From positions 1-64,000 of the forward strand of contig UREV01000006.1 of NCBI GenBank assembly GCA_900546925.1: DNA of 64,000 nt, written 5' to 3'. Origin of the DNA: an uncultured Bacteroides sp. Its GTDB lineage: Bacteria; Bacteroidota; Bacteroidia; Bacteroidales; UBA932. A model generated the notes under the pieces. It was not told the origin of the DNA, did no database searches, and was given only the letters and a program-made list of their open reading frames with translations. The translations under genes were made by a program, and so were the position numbers. Positions 34,722 to 43,973 of the stretch are shown here, one piece after another (position 1 is the first letter of the stretch; each line of letters opens with the position of its first letter).

Positions 34722-35873
34722 CTACTTCAGCACTGAAGCGAGGTACGCTTTCAGCGAAGCCTCGTCCTTTACTTTAGGGGTTTGGGTCAATGCCCCGTCT
34801 ACGATGAAATAAACTGTAGGAAGCGACGCTACGTTATACAGCGAAATCGCAGGAGATGCCGCGCCGAAACCGTCACAGACATTTATCCATGGCAGTTTCT
34901 GACCTTTTACAACAGATGCCCAAGCGGCCTTGTCAGTATCGGCTGAAACAGCGTAAATCTCCAGGCCCTTCGCATGGAAGTCATTGTAGATATGCTTCAT
35001 AACCTCGAGGTTAAACATATTCTGGGCTGCATCGGCAGAATTCCAGAAATAAAGCATAACCACCTTGGAATCCACGCTGCTGAGTTTTACTTTCTGACCA
35101 TTCACGTCGGCAAGTTCCAGTTCAGGGAACCCGGCCTGCTCAGCGTTACTTATCCTCGAGCCGAGAGTCAACATCTGCTGACGTCTTTCCGCCTCCAAAT
35201 CCAGAGCTTTCACATACTTGGACTCCGGATATACAGTCTTCAGCGAATCACAGATATTCCTGAAATGTAGAGCGTCAGTATTCTGGCCGAATACAGGTAT
35301 ACCGTTGCCCACAACCTGATAAAGCACAGGTATGGAGGTCAATGAATGTGAGTTCGTGAGGATATACTTCACTCGGCTTCTGTAATACTTTACATACTGG
35401 GATGAAAGTTCCTTCTTGAGAGCCTTGGCATCATCAGAATCAGGAGTGAGATCCGCAAGACGGCCTGCAGTAGCGAGAAACTTGTCGTTGAACTCAGCCT
35501 CATCTTTCTCCACGTCCATGAGTTTCAAAGTCTCGTCAGATCCTGTCACTGAGAAAGATCCCAATGTATCTGAGCTGACATTCACCTTGTCGCCTTTCTG
35601 GAGAAGAAGCGAAGCGATTTTCGTATCCTTGTAGAAAAGGTAAACGAATTCCGGCTGACCGGCCTTCACCTCCAATTTGTATTTATAGTTTCCGGACTGA
35701 TTAGTCTTCAAAGTATCCAAGACTTTGTATTTGTTAACGTCCAGAAGTTTCACAATCACCTCTGAATCAGGAGCATCGTGAAGAGTTCCCTCGATCTTTG
35801 CAGTCTGGCTGCATGAGGAACAGCCTGCCACGGCTACGACCGAGGCGAGGAGAAAAGTCTTACAATTTTTCAT
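34722..35873 (-). CDS. TlpA-like lipoprotein with DUF4369 domain, lacking CXXC
   Basis: About 383 residues from the ATG at 35873, which overlaps the 3' end of the HIT gene by 14 nt. Lipoprotein signal (AVAGCSSC). An N-terminal DUF4369-like beta-domain (KIEGTLHDAPDSEVIVKLLD) is followed by a helical segment and a thioredoxin-like AhpC/TSA domain from about 250 (PELELADVNGQKVKLSSVDSK). At the place where TlpA-type proteins have WCxxC, this protein has YFWNSADAAQNMF (near 276), with no Cys, so it cannot act as a normal disulfide reductase. The later cis-Pro region (LPWINVCDGFG, SLPTVYFIVDG) is kept. Probably a binding or scaffolding derivative at the outer membrane. Confidence 0.85.
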   Translation of the reverse strand: MKNCKTFLLASVVAVAGCSSCSQTAKIEGTLHDAPDSEVIVKLLDVNKYKVLDTLKTNQSGNYKYKLEVKAGQPEFVYLFYKDTKIASLLLQKGDKVNVSSDTLGSFSVTGSDETLKLMDVEKDEAEFNDKFLATAGRLADLTPDSDDAKALKKELSSQYVKYYRSRVKYILTNSHSLTSIPVLYQVVGNGIPVFGQNTDALHFRNICDSLKTVYPESKYVKALDLEAERRQQMLTLGSRISNAEQAGFPELELADVNGQKVKLSSVDSKVVMLYFWNSADAAQNMFNLEVMKHIYNDFHAKGLEIYAVSADTDKAAWASVVKGQKLPWINVCDGFGAASPAISLYNVASLPTVYFIVDGALTQTPKVKDEASLKAYLASVLK

Positions 35874-36264
35874 ATTCTGCAAGGATTGAATCTGCAATCT
35901 CTTTAAATTCTTCAGGAGAAAGTTTAAGTTTCTCTTTTCTGAAATCCACATCACTTTCCTGCTGAAGAGGAATGAGATGGATATGGGTATGAGGCACTTC
36001 CAACCCGAGCACACATACGCCGACTCTCTTGCAAGGCACTGCTGCCTTAATGGCTATGGCGACTTTCTTCGCAAAAGCACATAGTCCGAGGTATGTCTTG
36101 TCATCCAGATGGAAAATATAGTCGTCCTCCACGTTCTTAGGGATAACCAGAGTGTGTCCTTTTACGAGCGGATTAATATCCAAGAACGCGTAAAAGTCCT
36201 CGTTTTCAGCGACTTTGTACGAAGGAATCTCTCCCTTGGCGATTTTTGTGAATATTGTAGCCAT
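35860..36264 (-). CDS. HIT-family (HinT-like) nucleotide hydrolase
   Basis: 134 residues, cytoplasmic. The histidine triad is HTHIHLIPL (the H-x-H-x-H form) near residue 98-104, and the early KGEIPSYKVAENEDFYAFLD and GHTLVIPK match HinT proteins, which hydrolyse AMP-linked substrates such as adenosine phosphoramidates. Length is normal. It starts 5 nt after greA ends, in the order greA-HIT-TlpA-like, and overlaps the next gene, so these form one transcription unit. Confidence 0.93.
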   Translation of the reverse strand: MATIFTKIAKGEIPSYKVAENEDFYAFLDINPLVKGHTLVIPKNVEDDYIFHLDDKTYLGLCAFAKKVAIAIKAAVPCKRVGVCVLGLEVPHTHIHLIPLQQESDVDFRKEKLKLSPEEFKEIADSILAEYEKL

Positions 36265-36268
36265 ATTA

Positions 36269-36739
36269 CTAAAGTGTTATATCCAGAATCTTGAATTTCA
36301 TGACTCCTGACGGAACTTTCGCCTCTACGATCTCTCCCTTGGAATGTCCGAGAAGAGCTTTTGCAATAGGTGTGGTAGAAGCGAGCTTTCCATGTGCGAA
36401 GTCAGCTTCAGTCTCACCTACTATAGTAAACTCCATGACTTTTTTCATGGACATGTTTTCCACTTTCACCTTGTTGAGCATCTGAACTCTGTCAGTTCCG
36501 ATTGCAGACTCGTCAAGCACCTTGGCATTGGCCACAAGATTCTTAAGGTTAGCAATCTTGACTTCGAGAAGGGCCTGAGCGTCACGAGCCGCATCATATT
36601 CAGCGTTTTCCGACAAATCACCTTTTTCTCTCGCTTCTGCGATAGCTGCGGAAATCACAGGTCTCTGCGCCAGTGCGTCAGCCAAGTCTTTCTTAAGCTT
36701 ATCCAGACCATCCTGGGTCATATAATGAACTTCTGCCAT
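36269..36739 (-). CDS. greA: Transcription elongation factor GreA
   Basis: 156 residues from the ATG at 36739 (MAEVHYMTQDGLDKL); longer forms starting farther upstream lack support because E. coli GreA is 158. The N-terminal coiled coil (AREKGDLSENAEYDAARDAQ) with the acidic tip that enters the RNA polymerase secondary channel and stimulates transcript cleavage is intact, as is the C-terminal FKBP-like domain (IAKALLGHSKGEIVEAKVP). First gene of greA-HIT-TlpA-like. Confidence 0.96.
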   Translation of the reverse strand: MAEVHYMTQDGLDKLKKDLADALAQRPVISAAIAEAREKGDLSENAEYDAARDAQALLEVKIANLKNLVANAKVLDESAIGTDRVQMLNKVKVENMSMKKVMEFTIVGETEADFAHGKLASTTPIAKALLGHSKGEIVEAKVPSGVMKFKILDITL

Positions 36740-36831
36740 AATTATAAAATTTAATAATTTTCGTGTTATAGTCCTTGCGGACAGATAATTAAAAACGAGT
36801 CCTGCCATAAGACAGAACCCTTACATCTCTT

Positions 36832-36840
36832 GCAAATATA
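36832..36840 (-). promoter_or_regulatory. -7 element for greA
   Basis: On the minus strand TATATTTGC fits the consensus, 93 nt before the greA ATG and just after the stop of the upstream gene. No clear TTG is found at the right distance. Confidence 0.45.
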
Positions 36841-36862
36841 GTCATTTTTCTGACAAAGTGTT

Positions 36863-37426
36863 CTACTCTTTGAATTTAGGTTCCATTATGGACGAATAAA
36901 TGACCAGATTACGCAAATTTATCTTTTCTTTCTGTTGTTTGTCGTCTTCCTGCAAAACCGGTGCCTTGGATTTCACCGGACGCACTGTCGATGCTGCACG
37001 CAAATCGGATGCAGGACGTATTTCCGGAGTCGGACGCATTTCCGATACCGGACGATATACCGGGACAGGCTGCGGTTCCGCGACATGATGTTCTTCCTGT
37101 GCAGTGGGCAGACTGCCGACCGGATGCAAATCCGTGACAGGGCGAACCACCGGAACCGGACCAGGCTCGGCAGCATTGACCTGAACCTGAGCGGGTTTCA
37201 CCTCCTCAAGCTCGCCCTCATCCTCCTCGTCTTCATCAGCATCCTGGGCGTTCATTTCCTGGATGATACTCTTGAAGATTTCCTTCAGGTCGCTCTCGGC
37301 TGGAACTTCGGAATTCTGAGGCACGGACTTGCCCTTACCGGCGTTCTTCTTTTTCGCGGAAGCGATGCCGGATATCACGGGAAGCCCGATACATATCAAA
37401 AGCCAAAGAATATCGAAAAAATCCAT
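36863..37426 (-). CDS. Membrane-anchored protein with Arg-Pro repeat region, unrecognised
   Basis: 187 residues. A single N-terminal membrane helix (DILWLLICIGLPVISGIAS) is followed by a Lys-rich stretch, so the rest is probably cytoplasmic. An acidic run (QDADEDEEDEGELEE) lies at about 75. Residues of about 95-165 hold a degenerate repeat of the form V-x-R-P-V/A-S/T-x-L/M-x-P (VVRPVTDLHPV, VYRPVSEMRP, EIRPASDLR, TVRPV). The end (KEKINLRNLVIYSSIMEPKF) is helical and basic and looks conserved. I do not recognise the family. It lies between ribF and greA. Confidence 0.7.
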   Translation of the reverse strand: MDFFDILWLLICIGLPVISGIASAKKKNAGKGKSVPQNSEVPAESDLKEIFKSIIQEMNAQDADEDEEDEGELEEVKPAQVQVNAAEPGPVPVVRPVTDLHPVGSLPTAQEEHHVAEPQPVPVYRPVSEMRPTPEIRPASDLRAASTVRPVKSKAPVLQEDDKQQKEKINLRNLVIYSSIMEPKFKE

Positions 37427-37493
37427 AGCGATGTCATTAATTCATGTCAGCTGGTAAAGTTAACGATTTTAATCGGAAAAACAAGTCCCGACA

Positions 37494-38384
37494 CTATCGG
37501 ACAGACGAAAGTGCCTGACATTCATCCCTGTCTTTCGCCAGCTGACCGGCCAAATGAGTAACGTCACGGAACTTCACCTCATCACGGATTTTCTGCCTGA
37601 AAGTCAATCGGATATCTAGTCCGTAGATATCCTCGTCGAAGTCGAAAATATTAGTCTCGATAGTCACCGCATTCCCGTTTCCTACCGTCGGACGGATGCC
37701 GATATTACACATTCCGTGATACTTGTTCCCAAGCGTTTCGACATCCACGAGATAGACCCCGCGCCCAGGCACAAGCTTCAGTGGTTCATACAGTTGCATA
37801 TTCGCCGTAGGAAAACCGATAGTGCGTCCCAGCCTATTTCCGGAAACGACCACGCCATAGAGCTGATAGCCGTAGCCCAGCATATCGTTGGCCGCGATTA
37901 TATCACCTTCTGTCAGCGAGTTACGAATTTTCGTCGAGCTGATGACGACGCCGGACTCCGACGCGAGACTCTTCTCTCTGATGACCTCCAGCCCGAGTCC
38001 GCCGGCTATCTCCGATGTCTTTTCGGGAGCGCACAGGTCTGAGCCAATGCGGTTGTCATATCCGAGGAGTATCGCTTTGCCCCCGAATCGTCCCATAACA
38101 TAGTCACGAAGGTATTCCTCAGTCGTAAGTGCAGCGAACGACTTGGTAAACGGGAGAACTTCCACATGGTCCACCCCAGCAGCCCTCAGCAGTGACTTTT
38201 TCTCGTCCATGGACGTCAGCAGCCTGAGGTTGCGCGCATCATCCTGCAATACGTTACGAGGGTGAGGCCAAAACGTGATGACCATGCTTTCTTCACCACG
38301 TTTACGGGCTTCATCCGTCAACTGATCCAACAGAAAACGGTGCCCACGATGGACACCGTCGAAAAATCCAGTGGCTATAACCAT
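37494..38384 (-). CDS. ribF: Bifunctional riboflavin kinase / FAD synthetase
   Basis: 296 residues. The N-terminal nucleotidyltransferase domain makes FAD from FMN (ATGFFDGVHRGHRFLL at the start, with the GHxGH-like motif, and ISSTKIRNSL near 150). The C-terminal domain is the riboflavin kinase (GRTIGFPTANMQLYE near 185, then IGIRPTVGNGNAVTIETN). The start lacks the 10-15 residues usual before the first motif, so the true protein could start earlier only by overlapping the previous gene further; it already overlaps it by 10 nt. Last gene of the glycogen operon by position. Confidence 0.94.
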   Translation of the reverse strand: MVIATGFFDGVHRGHRFLLDQLTDEARKRGEESMVITFWPHPRNVLQDDARNLRLLTSMDEKKSLLRAAGVDHVEVLPFTKSFAALTTEEYLRDYVMGRFGGKAILLGYDNRIGSDLCAPEKTSEIAGGLGLEVIREKSLASESGVVISSTKIRNSLTEGDIIAANDMLGYGYQLYGVVVSGNRLGRTIGFPTANMQLYEPLKLVPGRGVYLVDVETLGNKYHGMCNIGIRPTVGNGNAVTIETNIFDFDEDIYGLDIRLTFRQKIRDEVKFRDVTHLAGQLAKDRDECQALSSVR

Positions 38385-41300
38385 CTTACTAGTCCAAAAT
38401 CCTGTCTATGAGGCAGCAACGGATTCTTAGGATAAATCCTTGTCGCTACCTGATACATACCTGTCCGTTCAGGAAGAATGGATGCCTGATATTTGACCAC
38501 ACCGTCATGAGCCTCAACCACCTGGAAGTCAGTCTTATTCTGGATATGGAGCTTGCCCTTGTTGTCTGAGGTAGCAAAGAGCATCTCCACGCCGATATCC
38601 TCCGGATTAAGACTCCCGATATTGAGAACGACTTCAGCTTTAAGTTCCTTGGAAGGAGAAAGCTCATATGCTGAATCTGGCTGAGTATATGAAACGACAG
38701 CGATGTCATTCCACTCCTTGCGGACATGTTTCTTCCATGCAGCTATCTCTCTGGCTACCTTATAGTTATCTGCTACAAGACTGCCCACTCTTACAGACTG
38801 CGGAGCGTAATACTGGTTCACATAGTCCGTGAGCATACGGTTGGTAGTGAAGTTGCAAGCCACCTGAGCGACCGTATTTCTGACGCACTCGATCCAGCCT
38901 TCGGCACGACCAGTGGTTTTGTCAATGTCGTAGTAAAGTGGAGCGATTTCGTTTTCGATAGTCGTATAAATCGTAGCGGCATCCAGTTCATTCTGATATC
39001 CCTGGTCATCGTAGGTCCTTTCGAGAGGAAGAGCCCAGCCTGCGCCCGGCTTATAACCCTCAACCCACCATCCGTCGAGAACAGAGAAGTGCATGACACC
39101 GTTCATGGCAGCCTTTTCTCCTGAAGTACCAGAAGCCTCCTGAGGTCTGGTAGGGTTGTTCAACCACACATCCACACCCTGTACGAGTCTCTTGGCCAAC
39201 GAGATGTCATATCCCGGAATAAATACAATCTTTCCGATGAATCTGTCCTGCTTGGAGATTTCCACAATCTGTCTGATAAGATCCTGTCCGGCCTTGTCTG
39301 CAGGATGTGCCTTACCGGCGAAGAAGAACTGTACCGGCATCTCAGGATTATTCACGATAGCGTCGAGCCTGTCGAGATCAGAGAAAAGAAGTGTCGCACG
39401 TTTATATGTGGCGAAACGTCTTGCAAATCCGATAGTCAAAACGTCATCACGCAATGTTTCCTTAATCGTAACCACCTGACTTGGTGAGTAATGATTAGAG
39501 ATTGCAGGATCAGAGAGTTTCTCCTTCACAGCATCGATGAGAGTTTTCTTGAGAGTCTTTCTGGTATTCCAGATGTCAGCATCAGATACCTTGTAGATAC
39601 CCTCAAAGCATTTCTTGTCATAATGATGTGTCTGGAACTCAGGTCCGAATACCTTCGCATGGATAGCCTTCCACTCCTTGGCAGTCCAAGTTGGATAGTG
39701 AACACCGTTAGTCACATAGCTGATATGCAGTTCCTCAGGCAAATATCCAGGATACATGTTGGAGAAAATATCCTGGCTCACCTTTCCGTGAAGCATGGAC
39801 ACGCCATTCACATTCTGTGAAATGTTGGCAGCGAGAATACTCATAGAGAACTTCTCGTTCACATCGGCGCCGTTAATCTTGCCGAGGCCCATCATAGTTT
39901 CCCAGTCGATCTTCAGGCGCTGAGGATAATGTCCGATATATTTTCTGAGCAGACCCTCATCGAACGCATCATGTCCTGCAGGAACAGGAGTATGAGTCGT
40001 GAAGAGCGATGAAGCACGTACAACTTCCAGTGCCTCAGGGAAATCCAAATTATCGTTCTGTATATATTCACGAAGTCTCTCCAGTCCGATGAAAGCGGCA
40101 TGACCCTCGTTGCAGTGATAAACCTGAGGATTCAGTCCGAGAGCACGAAGCGCACGTACACCTCCTACACCGAGAAGAAGCTCCTGCTTGAGTCTGTTCT
40201 CCCAGTCACCGCCATAAAGATGATATGTCACCTGACGATCCTCGTCGATATTGGCCTCATAATCAGTATCCATCAGATAAAGATCTGTCCTTCCTACAGC
40301 CACTTTCCAGAGACGTGCAGTAATCGTACGGCCAGGGAATGCAACACTGGTAGTAACCCAGTTTCCGTCCTTATCCATAACAGGCTCTGCAGGAATCTTG
40401 AAGAAGTTCTGCGCATCATATTTGGCTACCTGATCTCCCTGTGCAGAAAGAACCTGTGTGAAATAGCCGTAACGGTAAAGAAGACCGACAGCCACCAAGT
40501 TCACATTCATGTCACTGGTTTCCTTAAGATAGTCACCTGCAAGAATTCCGAGACCACCTGAGTAGATGCAGAGAGACGGGTCGAGGCCATACTCCATGCA
40601 GAAATATCCTATAGAAGGATCCTTTCTCTCTTTCTTGAGAGCCATATAAGCATCGAACTCAGCCATAACGCTCTGATACTGACCTACAAAAGCAGCATCC
40701 CTGGCAAGTTCCTTAAATCTCTTTATGCTGACGGTATCCAATACCACCAGAGGATTATGACCGGATTTGTGCCAAACGGTCGGGTCAATGCTCTTGAACA
40801 GTGCTTTTGCACTTTCGTTCCAACACCACCAAAGGTTCTTGGAAAGGACTTCGAGTCCCTGAAGGGCTTCAGGCAGACGCCTTGTCACCATAACGCTCTT
40901 CCACGAAGGAGAGCTTACTTGTATCTTTTCGTACTTCATAATCGGTTTTTCTGCTATTTGTGAATAATTGTCCATCGCGGCTTTCATCTTTTCGATAGCT
41001 TGTGAATAAGCCTGCTGATAGTACTGTATCTGATTCTCCCACAATGCGATAGTGGACACCTCTTTCGCATTGTCCATATATTCCTGTCTCTGCTCGTCTG
41101 TGACCAATGCTATTTCACGGATTCTGTTGGCCGCAGCTTCCACAACATCCTGATAATTAGAATCATTCCTCTCTACGACGGTGATTCCAGGATGTTCCTT
41201 ATTATAATGAGTCTGTACCCACATGCCGAATCCCGCCAGGCTTGTGGTCAATGTCGGTACACGGAATGCAAGGCTTTCGAGCGGTGTATATCCCCAAGGC

Positions 41301-42613
41301 TCATAGTATGAAGGGAACAGAGTAAGATCCAGACCGATGAGAAGGTCGTAGTATTTCATATTGAACACGCCGTCGTTTCCGTTCAGATATGACGGAATGA
41401 AATACACCTTTATATTAGAATCGGCAGCATTGGCAATACCCAGTTCACGGAATCTTCCGGTTATCCGGTCGTACTCGGGATTCATCAGATAATGAGAGAC
41501 TTGCGTGGTATAGTCCGCACTTCCCTTTCCTTCCAGTTTGGCGACAAGGTCACGGTCCGCGCCGTTGTGGCCGGACGGTATCATGATGAACGCGTGAATC
41601 TCCTTTCCTCTGAAATCGGAGGTACGGACCTTATTCACCGCATCGATGAACACATCGATACCCTTGTTCCTATATTCGTAACGTCCGCCGATTCCGACAA
41701 GGATAGCATCCTCTGAAACCGGTTTGCCGGACATGGCAGATGCGACTTCACGCAACTTGAGTCTGGCAGCAGCACGTTTCTCTTTATATTCTTCCTCGGT
41801 CGCAGGTGTGAAACTGTTTTCGAAACCGTTCGGGGTCACGACATCCACCTGGCGCGGGAGGAAATGGTTACACTCACGCGCGGTAATCTCGCTGACGGTA
41901 GTGAATATGTCAGAGTTCTCGGCAGATTTGGACTCCAGAGAGTGAAGTGCCGTGACATTGAACTGACGCGCTTTCTCGTTTCCGTCATAAGACTCCATGC
42001 CGTCGTACAACGGCAGATTGTTTCCGGCAAGGCAACGTCCCACCACTGTAGCATGTGTAGTGAACACGGTAGCTACAGGCAGTCCGCACTGTTTCAAGTA
42101 CAAGATTCCGGATCCGGTCTGCCACTCATGGAACTGAGCCACAACTTTTTCGGCTCCGGTAAGATAGAAGCGGTAATAGCTTTCGATAACCTTACCGGCC
42201 ACATATCCGAAAAGTACAGATTCCTTATAATCCCAGTTACCGGTAATGGAGTCTACCCCGAATTTTTCCCAGTACTTGGCCAGAATTCTGTCAGTATCTG
42301 TAAGGAACTGCTTGAAGTCCACGAGGATAGCCACGGGACTTCCAGGCACGTTCCATCTTCCGATACGCATTCTGATGCCACTTTTGGCAGCCTCTGCTTT
42401 CCAGTCCTGCCAGAGTTGTGGATCTTCCTGAAAGTCCGGATTCGCATCGGTATCCATCCAAACATCCGGACCTATCAAAATATGATGTCTCTTCAACTGC
42501 GACTTGAGATACAATGATTTAGTCGCAATTACAGTATAGATTCCCCCTACTTTATTACACACTTCCCAGCTTACTTCGAACAAGTAATCCGGTTTGTTCA
42601 AATCATTAGCCAT
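38375..42613 (-). CDS. Fusion of a GT3-type glycogen synthase with an alpha-glucan phosphorylase
   Basis: 1412 residues with two complete enzyme modules. Residues 1 to about 560 are a eukaryote-like (GT3) glycogen synthase: FEVSWEVCNKVGGIYTVIATKS at the start and PSYYEPWGYTPLESLAF near 441. From about 575 a GT35 phosphorylase of the short, TIGR02094-like type begins (LSKNLWWCWNESAKALFKSI), with CNEGHAAF near 870 and the PLP-binding Lys in SGTSGEKAAMNGV near 1166. A beta-domain closes the protein. One polypeptide thus holds an enzyme that adds glucose to glycogen and one that removes it as glucose-1-phosphate. Such fusions occur in Bacteroidales. Fifth glycogen gene of the minus-strand operon. 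Confidence 0.92.
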   Translation of the reverse strand: MANDLNKPDYLFEVSWEVCNKVGGIYTVIATKSLYLKSQLKRHHILIGPDVWMDTDANPDFQEDPQLWQDWKAEAAKSGIRMRIGRWNVPGSPVAILVDFKQFLTDTDRILAKYWEKFGVDSITGNWDYKESVLFGYVAGKVIESYYRFYLTGAEKVVAQFHEWQTGSGILYLKQCGLPVATVFTTHATVVGRCLAGNNLPLYDGMESYDGNEKARQFNVTALHSLESKSAENSDIFTTVSEITARECNHFLPRQVDVVTPNGFENSFTPATEEEYKEKRAAARLKLREVASAMSGKPVSEDAILVGIGGRYEYRNKGIDVFIDAVNKVRTSDFRGKEIHAFIMIPSGHNGADRDLVAKLEGKGSADYTTQVSHYLMNPEYDRITGRFRELGIANAADSNIKVYFIPSYLNGNDGVFNMKYYDLLIGLDLTLFPSYYEPWGYTPLESLAFRVPTLTTSLAGFGMWVQTHYNKEHPGITVVERNDSNYQDVVEAAANRIREIALVTDEQRQEYMDNAKEVSTIALWENQIQYYQQAYSQAIEKMKAAMDNYSQIAEKPIMKYEKIQVSSPSWKSVMVTRRLPEALQGLEVLSKNLWWCWNESAKALFKSIDPTVWHKSGHNPLVVLDTVSIKRFKELARDAAFVGQYQSVMAEFDAYMALKKERKDPSIGYFCMEYGLDPSLCIYSGGLGILAGDYLKETSDMNVNLVAVGLLYRYGYFTQVLSAQGDQVAKYDAQNFFKIPAEPVMDKDGNWVTTSVAFPGRTITARLWKVAVGRTDLYLMDTDYEANIDEDRQVTYHLYGGDWENRLKQELLLGVGGVRALRALGLNPQVYHCNEGHAAFIGLERLREYIQNDNLDFPEALEVVRASSLFTTHTPVPAGHDAFDEGLLRKYIGHYPQRLKIDWETMMGLGKINGADVNEKFSMSILAANISQNVNGVSMLHGKVSQDIFSNMYPGYLPEELHISYVTNGVHYPTWTAKEWKAIHAKVFGPEFQTHHYDKKCFEGIYKVSDADIWNTRKTLKKTLIDAVKEKLSDPAISNHYSPSQVVTIKETLRDDVLTIGFARRFATYKRATLLFSDLDRLDAIVNNPEMPVQFFFAGKAHPADKAGQDLIRQIVEISKQDRFIGKIVFIPGYDISLAKRLVQGVDVWLNNPTRPQEASGTSGEKAAMNGVMHFSVLDGWWVEGYKPGAGWALPLERTYDDQGYQNELDAATIYTTIENEIAPLYYDIDKTTGRAEGWIECVRNTVAQVACNFTTNRMLTDYVNQYYAPQSVRVGSLVADNYKVAREIAAWKKHVRKEWNDIAVVSYTQPDSAYELSPSKELKAEVVLNIGSLNPEDIGVEMLFATSDNKGKLHIQNKTDFQVVEAHDGVVKYQASILPERTGMYQVATRIYPKNPLLPHRQDFGLVRWL

Positions 42614-42623
42614 TTGTTATGTT

Positions 42624-43961
42624 CTATTTCTTCTTTGTTCCGGTGGCACGTTTTTTCACCGTCTCAGGTTTTACATCCCCTGATTTCGCTGTTTTCCTGG
42701 CCGTTTTCTTCTCAGTATTAGCAGGTTTTTCAGGTTTTCCGGCTGCAAAGTTAACAACACTTGCGGAATATTCCTCATCTACGCGGATAATAAAATCACT
42801 CAAAACGTTCATATAGTTAATGAACGCTTCGTAAGGAGTGTCGTATGGGTTAAAATATTTATGTACTTCACCATCAGAGAAGAACTTCGTGCACATGTAG
42901 TAGAAATGATCGCTCTCCTGGAGGTGGCCATAATCATTGAAAATAGCCGGATCATTAATGAGAGCAACCTTCTCGTATAGGCCGTACAATTTATTGAAGG
43001 CCTCCTGCTGGAGTTCATTTCCAAGCCATGCCGTAACGTCGCGCTCCTCGTCTGCCCATGAAATAGGCTCCGGAATATCGATAGAGGAAACAGGCTTATG
43101 CTGTTTCACGACCTCTGAAGGAGTTCTGAACTTGAATGTTCCGTCAGCGAGAACAGCCTCAGGGAGATATCTCATAAAATCGAAGATACCGCTGCTTGCT
43201 GCCTGGTGCTCTCCGAAAGTCTCATAATCCATGAAGAGATTTATGACATCACCTCCGTTGGCAATATCATTTTTAAGCCAAGAAAGATATTTGTCGGCAG
43301 TGAGAGGCCAGTCTTTCCACTTCTTGTCGGAGAATCTGAAAGCGATATCATCACTCAACACATAGTTACGTAAAAGCAACTTAAGTCTCGACTGTTTCTC
43401 ATCGGTATACACGAAATCAGGATTTCTCCAGGCAAGAATATGTCTTGCACCCTCGGTCAGCATGGTACGGAATCCCATATCATATACCTGTTCACCGATA
43501 GAATCAGAGTAAATAAGTTCAGTATTTCTGAAAGCCACAGGAGTCACACCGAAATGCTCTTCGACAGCTGCCTTATGTTTCAAAACCTGATGCTTGAATT
43601 CTGCAGGGCTCGCGAGGGAAGCCAATGAGTGATAATAAGTTTCGCACAAGAATTCAGCGCAACCGGTCTCTGCAAGTTTTTTGAAACTGTCAATGACTTC
43701 AGGCGCATATCTGTCGAATTGTTCGAGGGCGGAGCCGGAGATGGAGAAAGCCACCTTGAAAGCTCCTTTATATTTCTCTATAAGTTCCAACAAAAGATTG
43801 TTCATCGGAAGGTAGCACAAGTCAGCGACTCTTCTGAGAATAGTCCTATTGGTAAAATCATCATAGTAGTGTGAATCTTTTCCTATATCGAAGAACCTGT
43901 AAAGTCTTAGTCTTGTAGGCTGATGAATCTGAAAATATAGGCATAAACTCTTAGTATCCAT
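42624..43961 (-). CDS. GH57-family alpha-glucanase (alpha-amylase-like)
   Basis: 445 residues, no signal peptide, so it acts on intracellular glycogen or maltodextrin. The GH57 first motif is CLYFQIHQP (His near 13), the nucleophile Glu lies in FRNTELIYSD (near 153) and the acid Asp in FMDYETFGEHQ (near 240). After the catalytic part a helical segment follows and then a Lys/Thr/Pro-rich basic tail (AARKTAK-type) of about 40 residues, ending in KKK; this tail looks like a disordered nucleic-acid- or polymer-binding extension. Placed between the GT4 gene (12 nt gap) and the synthase/phosphorylase fusion. Confidence 0.93.
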   Translation of the reverse strand: MDTKSLCLYFQIHQPTRLRLYRFFDIGKDSHYYDDFTNRTILRRVADLCYLPMNNLLLELIEKYKGAFKVAFSISGSALEQFDRYAPEVIDSFKKLAETGCAEFLCETYYHSLASLASPAEFKHQVLKHKAAVEEHFGVTPVAFRNTELIYSDSIGEQVYDMGFRTMLTEGARHILAWRNPDFVYTDEKQSRLKLLLRNYVLSDDIAFRFSDKKWKDWPLTADKYLSWLKNDIANGGDVINLFMDYETFGEHQAASSGIFDFMRYLPEAVLADGTFKFRTPSEVVKQHKPVSSIDIPEPISWADEERDVTAWLGNELQQEAFNKLYGLYEKVALINDPAIFNDYGHLQESDHFYYMCTKFFSDGEVHKYFNPYDTPYEAFINYMNVLSDFIIRVDEEYSASVVNFAAGKPEKPANTEKKTARKTAKSGDVKPETVKKRATGTKKK

Positions 43962-43973
43962 AATTTTAAATAT

